A stretch of DNA of 64,000 nucleotides, from assembly GCF_902167145.1 (NCBI RefSeq), contig NC_050100.1, positions 202,095,974 through 202,159,973 of the forward strand, read 5' to 3'. The DNA comes from Zea mays. Lineage: Eukaryota; Streptophyta; Magnoliopsida; Poales; Poaceae. Each line of letters begins with the position of its first letter. The stretch's first letter is position 1. Shown piece after piece: positions 50,606 through 64,000 of this stretch. A program made the position numbers and the translations under genes. The notes below the pieces were generated by a model. That model was not told the origin of the DNA. It saw nothing but the letters and a program-made list of their open reading frames with translations, and ran no database searches.

Positions 50606-51862
50606 TTTGTCGAAAATAGCCATGAACGACCATTTTCAATAATATCGAAGGCTAACACGTACATATATTTGACCAAGAAATGGTCTCCACCAGAAATCCA
50701 AGAATGTGATATATGGCAAGAAAACATATGTGGGTGAGGTGTACGAGCCTCTGGTCGATGATCAATGGCCACACAACCCCCATTTTGTCGAAAATAACCA
50801 TGAACGACCACGACCATTTTCAATAATACCGAAGGCTAACACGTACGAATTTTTGACCAAGAAATGGTCTTCACTAGAAATCCAAGAATGTGATCTATGG
50901 CAAGGAAACATATGTGGGGTGAGGTGTACGAGCCTCTGGTTGATGATAAATGGCCACACGACCCCCATTTTTGATGAAAATAGCCATGAACGACCATTTT
51001 CAATAATACCGAAGGCTAACACCTACGGATTTTTGACCAAGAAATCGTCTCCACCAGAAATCCAAGAATATGATCTATGGCAAAGAATTATATGTCAGGT
51101 GAGGTGTACGAGCCTCTGGTCGATGATCAATGGCCACACAACCCCCATTTTTGTCGAAAATAGCCATGAACGACCATTTTCAATAATACCGAAGGCTAAC
51201 ACGTACGGATTTTTGACCAAGAAATGGTCTCCACGAGAAATCCAAGATTTTGATCTATGGCAATAAAACATATGTGGGGTGAGGTGTAAGAGCCTCTGGT
51301 TGATGATCAATGGCCACACAACCCCCATTTTTGTCGAAAATAGCCATGAACGACCATTTTCAATAATACCGAAGGCTAACACCTACGGATTTTTGACCAA
51401 GAAATGGTCTCCACCAGAAATCCAAGAATGTGATCTATGGCAAGGAAACATATGTGGGGTGAGGTGTATGAGCCTCTGGTCGATTATCCATGGCCACACA
51501 ACCCCCATTATTGTCGAAAATAGCCATGAACGACTATTTTCAATGACACTGAAGGCTAACACCTATGGATTTTTGACCAAGAACTGGTCTCCACCATAGA
51601 TCCAAGAATGTGATCTATGTTAAGAAAACATATGTGTAGTGAGGTGTATGAGCCTCTGGTTGAAGATAAATGGCCACACAACCCCCATTTTTGTCGAAAA
51701 TAGCCATGAATAACCATTTTCAATAATACCGAAGGCTAACACATTCGGATTTTTGCCCAAGAAATGGTCTCCGCCAGAAATCCAAGAATGTGATCTACGG
51801 CAAGGAAACATATGTGGGTGAGGTGTATGAGCCTTTGGTCGATGATCAATGGCCACAGAACC
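50601..51862 (-). repeat. 1262-bp higher-order repeat, copy 1
   Basis: Seven monomers measured from one 'tctattttgtcg' to the next. A private 6-base insertion (gaacgaccacgaccatttt at about 50802-50820) recurs in each following copy. Against copy 2 I count about 20 differences in 1262 bp (about 1.6%). Confidence 0.88.
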
Positions 51863-53124
51863 TCTATTTTGTCGAAAATAGCCATGAACGACCATTTTCA
51901 CTAATATCGAAGGCTAACACGTACAGATTTTTGACCAAGAAATGGTCTCCACCAGAAATCCAAGAATGTGATATACGGCAAGGAAACATATGTGGGTGAG
52001 GTGTACGAGCCTCTGGTCGATGATCAATGGTCACACAACCCCCATTTTGTCGAAAATAACCATGAACGACCACGACCATTTTCAATAATACCGAAGGCTA
52101 ACACGTACGAATTTTTGACCAAGAAATGGTCTCCACTAGAAATCCAAGAATGTGATCTATGGCAAGGAAACATATGTGGGGTGAGGTGTACGAGCCTCTG
52201 GTTGATGATAAATGGCCACACGACCCCCATTTTTGATGAAAATAGCCATGAACGACCATTTTCAATAATACCGAAGGCTAACACCTACGGATTTTTGACC
52301 AAGAAATCGTCTCCAACAGAAATCCAAGAATATGATCTATGGCAAAGAATTATATGTCGGGTGAGGTGTACGAGCCTCTGGTCGATGATCAATGGCCACA
52401 CAACCCCCATTTTTGTCGAAAATAGCCATGAACGACCATTTGAAATAATACCGAAGGCTAACACGTACGGATTTTTGACCAAGAAATGGTCTCCACGAGA
52501 AATCCAAGATTTTGATCTATGGCAATAAAACATATGTGGGGTGAGGTGTACGAGCCTCTGGTCGATTATCAATGGCCACACAAGCCCCATTTTTGTCGAA
52601 AATAGCCATGAACGACCATTTTCAATAATACCGAAGGCTAACACCTACGGATTTTTGACCAAGAAATGGTCTCCACCAGAAATCCAAGAATGTGATCTAT
52701 GGCAAGGAAACATATGTGGGGTGAGGTGTATGAGCCTCTGGTCGATTATCAATGGCCACACAACCCCCATTATTGTCGAAAATAGCCATGAACGACTATT
52801 TCCAATGACACTGAAGGCTAACACCTATGGATTTTTGACCAAGAACTGGTCTCCACCATAGATCCAAGAATGTGATCTATGGCAAGAAAACATATGTGTA
52901 GTGAGGTGTATGAGCCTCTGGTTGAAGATAAATGGCCACACAACCCCCATTTTTGTCGAAAATAGCCATGAATAACCATTTTCAATAATACCGAAGGCTA
53001 ACACATTCGGATTTTTGCCCAAGAAATGGTCTCCGCCAGAAATCCAAGAATGTGATCTACGGCAAGGAAACATATGTGGGTGAGGTGTATGAGCCTTTGG
53101 TCAATGATCAATGGCCACAGAACC
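51863..53124 (-). repeat. 1262-bp higher-order repeat, copy 2
   Basis: Second seven-monomer unit at an exact 1262-bp offset, with the same order of variants and the same 6-base insertion near 52064-52082. Confidence 0.88.
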
Positions 53125-54567
53125 TCTATTTTGTCGAAAATAGCCATGAACGACCATTTTCAATAATATCGAAGGCTAACACGTACAGATTTTTGACCAA
53201 GAAATGGTCTCCACCAGAAATCCAAGAATGTGATATACGACAAGGAAACATATGTGGGGTGAATTGTACGAGCCTCCGGTCGATGATAAATGGCCACACA
53301 ACCCCCATTTTAGTCGAAAATAGCCATGAACGACTATTTTCAACAATACCGAATGCTAACACCAACAGATTTTTGAACAAGAATTGGTCTCCTCCAGAAA
53401 ACCAAGAATGTGATATATGGCAAGAAAACATATGTGGGGTGAAGTGTACGAGCCTCTGGTCGATGATCAATGGCCACACAACCCCCATTTTGTCGAAAAT
53501 AACCATGAACGACCACGACCATTTTCAATAATACCGAAGGCTAACACGTACGAATTTTTGACCAAGAAATGGTCTCCACTAGAAATCCAAGAATGTGATC
53601 TATGGCAAGGAAACATATGTGGGGTGAGGTGTACGAGCCTCTGGTTGATGATAAATGGCCACACGACCCCCATTTTTGATGAAAATAGCCATGAACGACC
53701 ATTTTCAATAATACCGAAGGCTAACACCTACGGATGTTTGACCAAGAAATCGTCTCCACCAGAAATCCAAGAATATGATCTATGGCAAAGAATTATATGT
53801 CGGGTGAGGTGTACGAGCCTCTGGTCGATGATCAATGGCCACACAACCCCCATTTTTGTCGAAAATAGCCATGAACGACCATTTTCAATAATACCGAAGG
53901 CTAACACGTACGGATTTTTGACCAAGAAATGGTCTCCACGAGAAATCCAAGATTTTGATCTATGGCAATAAAACATATGTGGGGTGAGGTGTACGAGCCT
54001 CTGGTCGATTATCAATGGCCACACAACCCCCATTTTTGTCGAAAATAGCCATGAACGACCATTTTCAATAATACCGAAGGCTAACACCTACGGATTTTTG
54101 ACCAAGAAATGGTCTCCACCAGAAATCCAAGAATGTGATCTATGGCAAGGAAACATATGTGGGGTGAGGTGTATGAGCCTCTGGTCGATTATCAATGGCC
54201 ACACAACCCCCATTATTGTCGAAAATAGCCATGAACGACTATTTCCAATGACACTGAAGGCTAACACCTATGGATTTTTGACCAAGAACTGGTCTCCACC
54301 ATAGATCCAAGAATGTGATCTATGGCAAGAAAACATATGTGTAGTGAGGTGTATGAGCCTCTGGTTGAAGATAAATGGCCACACAACCCCCATTTTTGTC
54401 GAAAATAGCCATGAATAACCATTTTCAATAATACCGAAGGCTAACACATTCGGATTTTTGCCCAAGAAATGGTCTCCACCAGAAATCCAAGAATGTGATC
54501 TACGGCAAGGAAACATATGTGGGTGAGGTGTATGAGCCTCTAGTCGATGATTAATGGCCACAGAACC
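53125..54567 (-). repeat. 1443-bp higher-order repeat, copy 3 (one extra monomer)
   Basis: Same unit as the two copies to its left but with one additional monomer near 53240-53420 ('ggggtgaattgtacgagcc' followed by an 'attttagtcg' type unit), making eight monomers. From 53510 on it is colinear with copies 1 and 2. Confidence 0.85.
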
Positions 54568-57500
54568 TCTATTTTGTCAAAAATAGCCATGAACGACCAT
54601 TTTCAATAATACCGAAGGCTAACACGTACGAATTTTTGACCAAGAAATGGTCTCCACCAGAAATCCAAGAATGTGATCTACGGCAAGGAAACATATGTGG
54701 GTGAGGTGTACGAGCCTCTGGTCGATGATCAATGGCCACACAACCCCCATTTTGTCGAAAATAGCCATGAACGACCACGACCATTTTCAATAATACCGAA
54801 GGCTAACACGTACGAATTTTTGACCAAGAAATGGTCTCCACTAGAAATCCAAGAATGTTATCTATGGCAAGGAAACATATGTGGGGTGAGGTGTACGAGC
54901 CTCTGGTTGATGATAAATGGCCACACAACCCCCATTTTTGATGAAAATAGCCATGAATGACCATTTTCAAAAATACCGAAGGCTAACACCTACGGATTTT
55001 TGACCAACAAATGGTCTCCACCAGAAATCCAAGAATGTGGTCTATGGCAAGGAAACATATGTGGGGTGAGGTGTATGAGCCTTTGGTCGATGATCAATGG
55101 CCACACAACCCCCATTTTTGTCGAAAATAGCTATGAAATACCATTTTCAATAATACCGAAGGCTAACACCTACGGATTTTTGACCAAGAAATGGTCACCA
55201 CCAGAAATCCAAGAATGTGATCTATGGCAAGGAAACATATGTGGGGTGAGGTGTACGAGCCTCTGGTCGATAAGCAATGGCCATACAACCCCCATTTTTG
55301 TCGAAAATAGCCATAAATGACGATTTTCAATAATACCGAAGGCTAACACGTACGGATTTTTAACCAAGAAATGGTCTCCACCAGAAATCCAAGAATCTGA
55401 TCAATGGAAAGTAAACATATGTGGGGTGAGGTGTACGAGCCTCTGGTCAATGATAAATGGCCACACAACCCCCATTTTAGTCGAAAATAGCCATGAACGA
55501 CCATTTTCAATAATACCGAAGGCTAACACCAACAGATTTTTGACCAAGAAATGGTCTCCACCAGAAATCCAAGAATGTGATCTATAGCAAGAAAACATAT
55601 GTGGGGTGAAGTGTACGAGCCTCTAGTCGATGATTAATGGCCACACAACCCCCATTTTTGTCGAAAATAGCCATGAACGACCATTTTCAATGACACTGAA
55701 GGCTAACACCTATGGATTTTTGACCATGAAATGGTCTCCACCAGAAATCCAAGAATGTGGTCTATGGCAAGGAAACATATGTGGGGTGAGGTGTATGAGC
55801 CTTTGGTCGATGATGAATTGCCACACAACCCCCATTTGTCGAAAATAGCCATGAACGACCATTTTCAATTATACCGAAGGCTAACACCTACGGATTTTTG
55901 ACCAAGAAATGGTCTCCACCAGAAATCCAAGAATGTGATCTATGGCAAGGAAACTTATGTGGGGTGAGGTGTACGAGCCTCTGGTCGATGATCAATGGCG
56001 ACACAACCCCCATTTTTGTCGAAAATAGCCATGAATGACCATTTTCAATGACACTTAAGGCTAACACCTACGGATTTTTGACCAACAAATGGTCTCCACG
56101 AAAAATCCAAGATTGTGATCTATGGCAAGAAAACATATGTGGGGTGAAGTGTACGAGCCTCTGGTCGATGATCAATGGCCACACAACCCCCATTTTTGTT
56201 GAAAATAGCCATGAACGACCATTTTCAATAATTCTGAAGGCTAACACCTACGGATTTTTGACCAAGAAATCGTCTCCACTAGAAATCCAAGAATATGATC
56301 TATGGCAAGGAAACATATTTGTGGTGAGGTGTACGATCCTCTGGTCTATGATCAATGGCGACACAACCCCCATTTTTGTCGAAAACAGCCATGAACGACC
56401 ATTTTCAATAATACCGAAGGCTAACACGTACGGATTTTTGACCAAGAAATGGTCTCCACGAGAAATCCAAGATTGTGATCTATGGCAATTAAACATATGT
56501 GGAGTGAGGTGTACGAGCCTCTGGTCGACGATAAATGGCCACACAACCCCCATTTTTGTCAAAAATAGCCATGAACGACCATTTTCAATAATACCGAAGG
56601 CTAACACCTACGGATTTTTGACCAAGAAATGGTCTCCACCAGAAATCCAAGAATGTGATCTATGGCAAGGAAACATATGTGGGGTGAGGTGTACGAGCCC
56701 CTGGTCGATTATCAATGGCCACACAACCCCCATTTTTGTCGAAAATTGCCATGAACGACTATTTTCAATGACACTGAAGGCTAACACCTATGGATTTTTG
56801 ACCAAGAACTGGTCTCCACCATAGATCCAAGAATGTGATCTATGGCAAGAAAACATATGTGTAGTGAGGTGTATGAGCCTCTAGTTGAAGATAAATGGCC
56901 ACACAACCCCCATTTTTGTCGTAAATAGCCATGAATGACCATTTTCAATAATACCGAAGGCTAACACATTCGGATTTTTGCCCAAGAAATGGTCTCCACC
57001 AGAAATCCAAAAATGTGATCTATGTCAAGGAAACATATGTGGGGTGAGGTGTATGAGCCTCTGGTCGATGATCAATGGCCACAGAACCTCTATTTTGTCA
57101 AAAATAGCCATGAACGACCATTTTCAATAATACCGAAGGCTAACACGTACGGATTTTTGACCAAGAAATGGTCTCCACCAGAAATCCAAGAATGTGATCT
57201 ATAGCAAGAAAACATATGTGGGGTGAAGTGTATGAGCCTCTGGTCGATGATCAATGGCCACACAACCCCCATTTTTGTCGAAAATAGCCATGAACGACCA
57301 TTTTCAATGACACTGATGGCTAACACCTATGGATTTTTAACCAAGAAATGGTCTCCACCAGAAATCCAAGAATGTGGTCTATGGCAAGGAAACATATGTG
57401 GGGTGAGGTGTATGAGCCTTTGGTCGATGATCAATTGTCACACAAACCCCATTTTTGTCGAAAATAGCCATGAACGACCATTTTCAATAATACCGAAGGC

Positions 57501-60500
57501 TAACACCTACGGATTTTTGACCAAGAAATGGTCTCCACCAGAAATCCAAGAATGTGATCTATGGCAAGGAAACTTATGTGGGGTAAGGTGTACGAGCCTC
57601 TGGTCGATGATTAATGGCGACACAACCCCCATTTTTGTCGAAAATAGCCATGAATGACCATTTTCAGTGACACTGAAGGCTAACACCTATGAATTTTTGA
57701 CCAACAAATGGTCTCCACGAGAAATCCAAGATTGTGATCTATGGCAAGAAAACATATGTGGGTTGAAGTGTACGAGCCTCTGGTCGATGATCAATGGCCA
57801 CGCAACCCCCATTTTTGTCAAAAATAGCCATGAACGACCATTTTCAATGACACTTAAGGCTAACACCTATGGATTTTTGACCAAGAAATGGTCTCCACCC
57901 TAAATCTAAGAATGTGATATATGGCAAGGAAACATATGTGTAGTGAGGTGTATGAGCCTCTGGTCGAAGATCAATGGCCACACAACCCCCATTTGTGTCG
58001 AAAATAGCAATGAATGACCATTTTCAATAATACCGAAGGCTAACACGTACGGATTTTTGACCAAGAAATGGTCTCCACCAGAAATCCAAGAATGTGATCT
58101 ATGGCAAGGAAACATATGTGGGGTGAGGTGTATGAGCCTCTGGTCGATGATCAATGGCCACACAACCCCCATTTTTGTCGAAAATAGCCATGAACGACCA
58201 TTTACAATAATACCGAAGGCGTCCTACTGATTTTTGACCAAGAAATGGTCTCCACCAGAACTCCAAGAATGTGATCTACGGCAAACATATTTGGGGTGAG
58301 GTGTACGAGCCTCTGGTCGATGATCAATGGCCACACAACCCCCATTTTTGTCGAAAATAGCCATGAACGACCATTTTCAATAATTATGAAGGCTAACACC
58401 TACGGATTTTTGACCAAGAAATCGTCTCCACCAGAAATCCAAGAATATGATCTATGGCAAGGAAACATATTTGAGGTGAGGTGTACGAGCCTCTGGTCGA
58501 TGATCAATGGCCACACAACCCCCATTTTTGTCGAAAACAGCCATGAACGACCATTTTCAATAATACCGAAGGCTAACACGTACGGATTTTTGACCAAGAA
58601 ATGGTCTCCACGAGAAATCCAAGATTGTGATCTATGGCAATTAAACATATGTGGGGTGAGGTGTACGAGCCTCTGGTCGATGATTAATGGCCACACAACC
58701 CCCATTTTTGTCGAAAATAGCCATGAACGACCATTTTCAATAATACTGAAGGCTAACACCTACGGATTTTTGACCAAGAAATGGTCTCCACCAGAAATCC
58801 AAGAATGTGATCTATGGCAAGGAAACATATGTGGGGTGAGGTGTACGAGCCCCTGGTCGATTATCAATGGCCACACAACCCCCATTTTTGTCGAAAATTG
58901 CCATGAACGACTATTTTCAATGACACTGAAGGCTAACACCTATGGATTTTTGACCAAGAACTGGTCTCCACCATAGATCCAAGAATGTGATCTATGGCAA
59001 GAAAACATATGTGTAGTGCGGTGTATGAGCCTCTGGTTGAAGATAAATGGCCACACAACCCCCATTTTTGTCGAAAATAGCCATGAATGACCATATTCAA
59101 TAATACCGAAGGCTAACACATTCGGATTTTTGCCTAAGAAATGGTCTCCACCAGAAATCCAAAAATGTGATCTATGTCAAGGAAACATATGTGGGGTGAA
59201 GTGTATGAGCCTCTGGTCGATGATCAATGGCCACAGAACCTCTATTTTGTCAAAAATAGCCATGAATGACCATTTTCATTAATACCGAAGGCTAACACGT
59301 ACAGATTTTTGACCAAGAAATGGTCTCCACCAGAAATCCAAGAATGTGATCTACGGCAAGGAAACATATGTGGGTGAGGTGTACGAGCCTCTGGTCGATG
59401 ATCAGTGGCCACACAACCCCCATTTTGTCGAAAATAGCCATGAACGACCATTTTCAATAATACCGAAGGCTAACACGTACGATTTTTTGACCAAGAAATG
59501 GTCTCCACCAGAAATCCAAGAGTGTGCTCTACGGCAAGGAAACATATGTGGGGTGAGGTGTACGAGCCTCTCGTCGATGATAAATGGCCACACAACCCCC
59601 ATTTTTGATGAAAATAGCCTTGAACGACCATTTTCAATAATATCGAAAGCTAACACTTACGGATTTTTGACCAACAAATGGTCTCCACCAGAAATCCAAG
59701 AATGTGGTCTATAGCAAGGAAACATATGTGGGGTGAGGTGTATGAGCCTTTGGTCGATGATCAATGGCCACACAACCCCCATTTTTGTCGAAAATAGCCA
59801 TGAACGACCATTTTCAATAATACCGAAGGCTAACACCTACGAATTTTGACCAAGAAATGGTCACCACCAGAGATCCAAGAATGTGGTCTATGGCAAGGAA
59901 ACACATGTGGGGTGAGGTGTATGAGCCTTTGGTCGATGATCAATTGCCACACAACCCCCATTTTTGTCGAAAATAGCCATGAACGACCATTTTCAATAAT
60001 ACCGAAGGCTAACACCTACGAATTATTGACCAAGGAATGGTCTCCACCAGAAATCCAAGAATGTGATATATGGCAAGGAAACTTATGTGGGGTGAGGTGT
60101 ACGATCCTCTGGTCGATGATCAATGGCGACACAACCCCCATCTTTGTCGAAAATAGCCATGAATGACCATTTTCAATGACACTGAAGGCTAACACCTACC
60201 AATTTTTGACCAACAAATAGTCTCCACGAGAAATCTGAGATTCTGATCTATGGCAAGAAAACATATGTGGGGTGAAGTGTACGAGCCTCTGGTCGATGAT
60301 CAATGGCCACACAACCCCCATTTTTGTCGAAAATAGCCATGAACGACCATTTTCAATGACACTGAAGGCTAACACCTATGGATTTTTGACCAAGAAATGG
60401 TGTCCACCATAAATCCAAGAATGTGATCTATGGCAAGGAAACATATGTGTAGTGAGGTGTATGAGCCTCTGGTCGAAGATCAATGGCCACACAACCCCCA

Positions 60501-61456
60501 TTTTGTGTCGAAAATAGCCATGAATGACCATTTTCAATAATACCGAAGGCTAACACGTACGGATTTTTGACCAAGAAATGGTCTCCACCAGAAATCCAAG
60601 AATGTGATCTGTGGTAAGGAAACATATGTGGGGTGAATTGTACGAGCCTCCGGTCGACGATAAATGGCCACACAACCCCCATTTTAGTCAAAAATAGCCA
60701 TGAACGACCATTTTCAATAATACCGAAGGCTAACACCAACAGATTTTTGACCAAGAAATGGTCTCCTCTAGAAATCCAAGAATGTGATCTATGTCAAGAA
60801 AACATATGTGGGGTGAAGTGTACGAGCCTCTGGTCGATGATCAATGGCCACACGACCCCCATTTTTGTCGAAAATAGCCATGAACGACCATTTTCAATGA
60901 CACTGAGGGCTAACACCTATGACTTTTTGACCAAGAAATGGTCTCCACCATAAATCCAAGAATGTGATCTATGGCAAGGAAACATAAGTGTAGTGAGGTG
61001 TATGAGCCTCTGGTTGAAGATCAATGGCCACACAACCCCCATTTTTGTCGAAAATAGCCATGAATGACCATTTTCAATAATTCCGAAGGCTAACACGCAC
61101 GGATTTTTGACCAAGAAATGGTCTCCACCAGAAATCCAAGAATGTGATCTATGGCAAGGAAACATATGTGGGGTGAATTGTACGAGCATCTGGTCGATGA
61201 TAAATGGCCACACAACCCCCATTTTAGTCGAAAATTGCCATGAACGACCATTTTCAATAATACCAAAGGCTAACACCAACAGATTTTTGACCAAGAAATG
61301 GTCTCCTCCAGAAATCCAATTATGTGATCTATGGCAAGAAAACATTTGTGGGGTGAAGTGTACGAGCCTCTGGTCGATGATCAATGGCCACACAACCCCC
61401 ATTTTTGTCGAAAATAGCCATGAACGACCATTTTCAATGACACTAAAGGCTAACAC

Positions 61457-61462
61457 CTATGG
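61457..61462 (-). other. ~52-bp deletion scar in a monomer (CTATGG junction)
   Basis: 'aacacctatgg' runs directly into 'caaggcaacatatgtgg'. In full monomers CTATGG occurs at both ends of the missing segment ('acctatggattttt' and 'gatctatggcaagg'), so this looks like deletion between 6-bp direct repeats. Confidence 0.8.
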
Positions 61463-64000
61463 CAAGGCAACATATGTGGGGTGAGGTTTACGAGCCTCTG
61501 GTTGATGATCATTGGCCACACAGCCCCCATTTTTGTTGAAAATAGCCATGAATGACCATTTTCAATAATACAGAAGGCTAACACATACGGATTTTTGACC
61601 AAGAAATGGTATCCACCAGAAATCCAAGAATGTGATCTATGGCAAGGAAACATATGTGGAGTGAGGTGTATGAGCCTCTGGTCGATGATAAATGGCCACA
61701 CAACCCCCATTTTAGTCGAAAATAGCCATGAACGACCATTTTCAATAATACCGAAGGCTATCACCAACGGATTTTTTACCAAGAAATGGTCTCCACCAGA
61801 AATCCTAGAATGTGATCTCTGGCAATAAAACATATGTGGGGTGAAGTGTACGAGCCTCTGGTCGATGATCAATGGCCACACAAACCCCATAACAACCATT
61901 TTCAATAGTACCGAAGGCTAAAACATTCAGATTTTTGACCAAGAAATGGTCTCCACCAGAAATCAAAGAATGTGATCTATGGCAAGGAAACATATGTGGG
62001 GCGAGGTTTACGAGCCTCTGGTCGATGATCAATGGCCACACAACCCCCATTTTTGTCGAAAATAACCATGAATGACCATTTTCAATAATACTGAAGGCTA
62101 ACACGTACAGATTTTTGACCAATAAATTGTCTCCACTGGAAATCCAAGAATGTGATCTATGGCAAGGAAACACATGTGGGGTGAGGTGTACGAGCCTCTG
62201 GTCGATGATCATTGGCCACACAACCCCCATTTTTGTCGAAAATAGCCATGAATGACCATATTCAATAATACCGAAGGCTAACACGTACGAATTTTTGACC
62301 AAGAAATGGTCTCCACCAGAAATCCAAGAATGTGATCTATGGCAAGGAAACATATGTGGGGTGAATTGCACGAGCCTCTGGTCGATGATAAATGGCCACA
62401 CAACCCCCATTTTAGTCGAAAATAGCCATGAACGACCATTTTCAATAATACCGAAGGCTAACTCCAACAGATTTTTGACCAAGGAATGGTCTCCTCCAGA
62501 AATCCAAGAATGTGATCTATGGAAAGAAAACATATGTGGGGTGATGTGTACGAGCCTCTAGTCGATGATCAATGGCCACACAACCCCCATTTTTGTCGAA
62601 AATAGCCATGAACGACCATTTTCAATGACACTAAAGGCTAACACCTATGGATTTTTGACCATGAAATGGTCTCCACCATAAATCCAAGAATGTGATCTAT
62701 GGCAAGGAAACATATGTGTAGTGAGGTGTATGAGCCTCGGGTCGAAGATCAATGGCCACACAACCCCCATTTTTGTCGAAAATAGCCATGAATGACCATT
62801 TTCAAAAATACCAAAGGCTAACACATTCAGATTTTTGCCCAAGAAATGGTCTCCACCAGAAATCCAAGAATGTGATCTATGGCAAGGAAACATATGTGGG
62901 GTGAGGTGTACGAGCCTCTGGTCAATGATCAATGGCCACACAACCCCCATTTTGCCGAAAATAGCCATGAACGACCATTTTCAATAATACCGAAGGCTAA
63001 CATGTACGAGTTTTTGACCAAGAAATGGTCTCCACCAGAAATCCAAGAATGTGATCTATGGCAAGGAAACATATGTGGGGTGAGGTTTATGAGCCTCTAG
63101 TCGATGATAAATGGCCACACAACCCCCATTTTTTATGAAAATAGCCATGAGCGACCATTTTCAATAATACTAGAGGCTAACACCTACGGATTTTTGACCA
63201 AGAAATGGTCTCCACCAGAAATCCAAGAATGTGATTTATGGCAAGGAAACATATGTGGGGTGAGGTGTATGAGCCTCTGGCGATGATCAATGGCCACACA
63301 ACCCCCATTTTTGTTGAAAATAGCCATGAACGACCATTTTCAATAATACCGAAGGCTAACACCTACGGATTTTTGACCAAGAAATGGTCTCCACCAGAAA
63401 TCCAAGAATGTGATCTACGGCAAGGAAACATATGTGGGGTGAGGTGTATGAGCCTCTGGTCGACGATCAATGGCCACACAACCCTATTTTTTGTCGAAAA
63501 TAGCCATGAACGACCATTTTCAATGACACTGAAGGCTAACACCTACGGATTTTTGACCAAGAAATGGTCTCCACCATAAATCCAAGAATGTGATCTATGG
63601 CAAGGAAACATATGTGTAGTGAGGTGTATGAGCCTCTGGTCGAAGATCAATGGCCACACAACCCCCATTTTGTCGAAAATAGCAATGAATGACCATTTTC
63701 AAAAATACCAAAGGCTAACACATTCGGATTTTTGCCCAAGAAATGGTCTCCACAAGAAATCCAAGAATGTGATCTATGGCAAGAAAACATATGTGGGGTG
63801 AGGTGTACGAGCCTCTGGTCGATGATCAATGGCCACACAACCCCCATTTTGCCGAAAATAGCCATGAACGACCATTTTCAATAATACCGAAGGCTAACAC
63901 ATACAAGTTTTTGACCAAGAAATGGTCTCCACCAGAAATCCAAGAATGTGATCTATGGCAAGGAAACATATGTGGGGTGAGGTTTATGAGCCTCTAGTCG

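Larger units (their letters stand above)
50601..64000 (-). repeat. knob180 satellite array, block R2, part right of the retrotransposon
   Basis: About 74 reverse-oriented monomers running off the window end. The monomer cut by the retrotransposon resumes exactly here after the target duplication. The first 4 kb are higher-order copies of 1262, 1262 and 1443 bp. Further right the order of variants matches F2 read backwards; for example the monomers at 59402-59656 correspond to 27749-28003, and those at 61805-62533 to part of 23613-24512. This suggests the mirror symmetry extends over much of the block, with local gains and losses. No gene is visible. Confidence 0.95.

Noticed and set aside
1..64000. 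TR-1 knob repeat, CentC centromere repeat or telomere repeat within the array
   Set aside because: Every stretch I read outside the retrotransposon fits the 180-bp monomer; I saw no 350-bp TR-1 unit, no 156-bp CentC unit and no TTTAGGG run.

Overview
The window is plant satellite heterochromatin. Almost all of it outside 38194-50600 is a tandem array of a 180-bp monomer that I recognise as the maize knob repeat (knob180), so the source is most likely Zea mays or a close relative (Zea/Tripsacum). By length there are about 285 monomers. I see no ordinary host gene, tRNA or rRNA. Because 180 is a multiple of three, reading frames carry over from monomer to monomer, and the many long ORFs in the array are by-products of this.

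The array changes strand three times. Calling the strand that reads 'gttagccttcggtatt' forward, the blocks are F1 1-18417 (forward), R1 18418-22700 (reverse), F2 22701-36102 (forward) and R2 36103-64000 (reverse, interrupted by a retrotransposon). Junction 2 (22.65 kb) is flanked by a 121-bp perfect inverted repeat. Junction 3 (36.10 kb) is the fold-back point of a multi-kilobase inverted duplication. Junction 1 (18.42 kb) is the same breakpoint as junction 3 on the opposite strand, with shared private variants on both sides. The blocks also hold higher-order duplications: 3028-bp units (7.86-13.91 kb), 2813-bp units (28.33-33.96 kb), 1262/1443-bp units (50.60-54.57 kb), about 696-bp units (5.5-6.9 kb) and a copy offset by about 4314 bp (0-1.5 versus 4.3-5.7 kb).

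At 38194-50600 a complete 12.4-kb Ty3/gypsy chromovirus-type LTR retrotransposon lies on the minus strand inside a knob monomer, flanked by a perfect 5-bp target duplication (TCTAT). It has LTRs of 3066 and 3076 bp, an iMet-type primer binding site, a polypurine tract, an intact 1516-codon Gag-Pol frame (zinc knuckle, protease, RT, RNase H, integrase, chromodomain), and an additional 337-codon sense ORF between the primer binding site and gag with a possible dsRNA-binding-like region. In the alignable 2.0 kb of the LTRs I count 14 substitutions and one 1-base indel, so the insertion is recent and younger than the local 1262-bp satellite duplication. The element could supply everything for its own copying. 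The knob array is non-coding heterochromatin, known in maize for neocentromere activity and meiotic drive.
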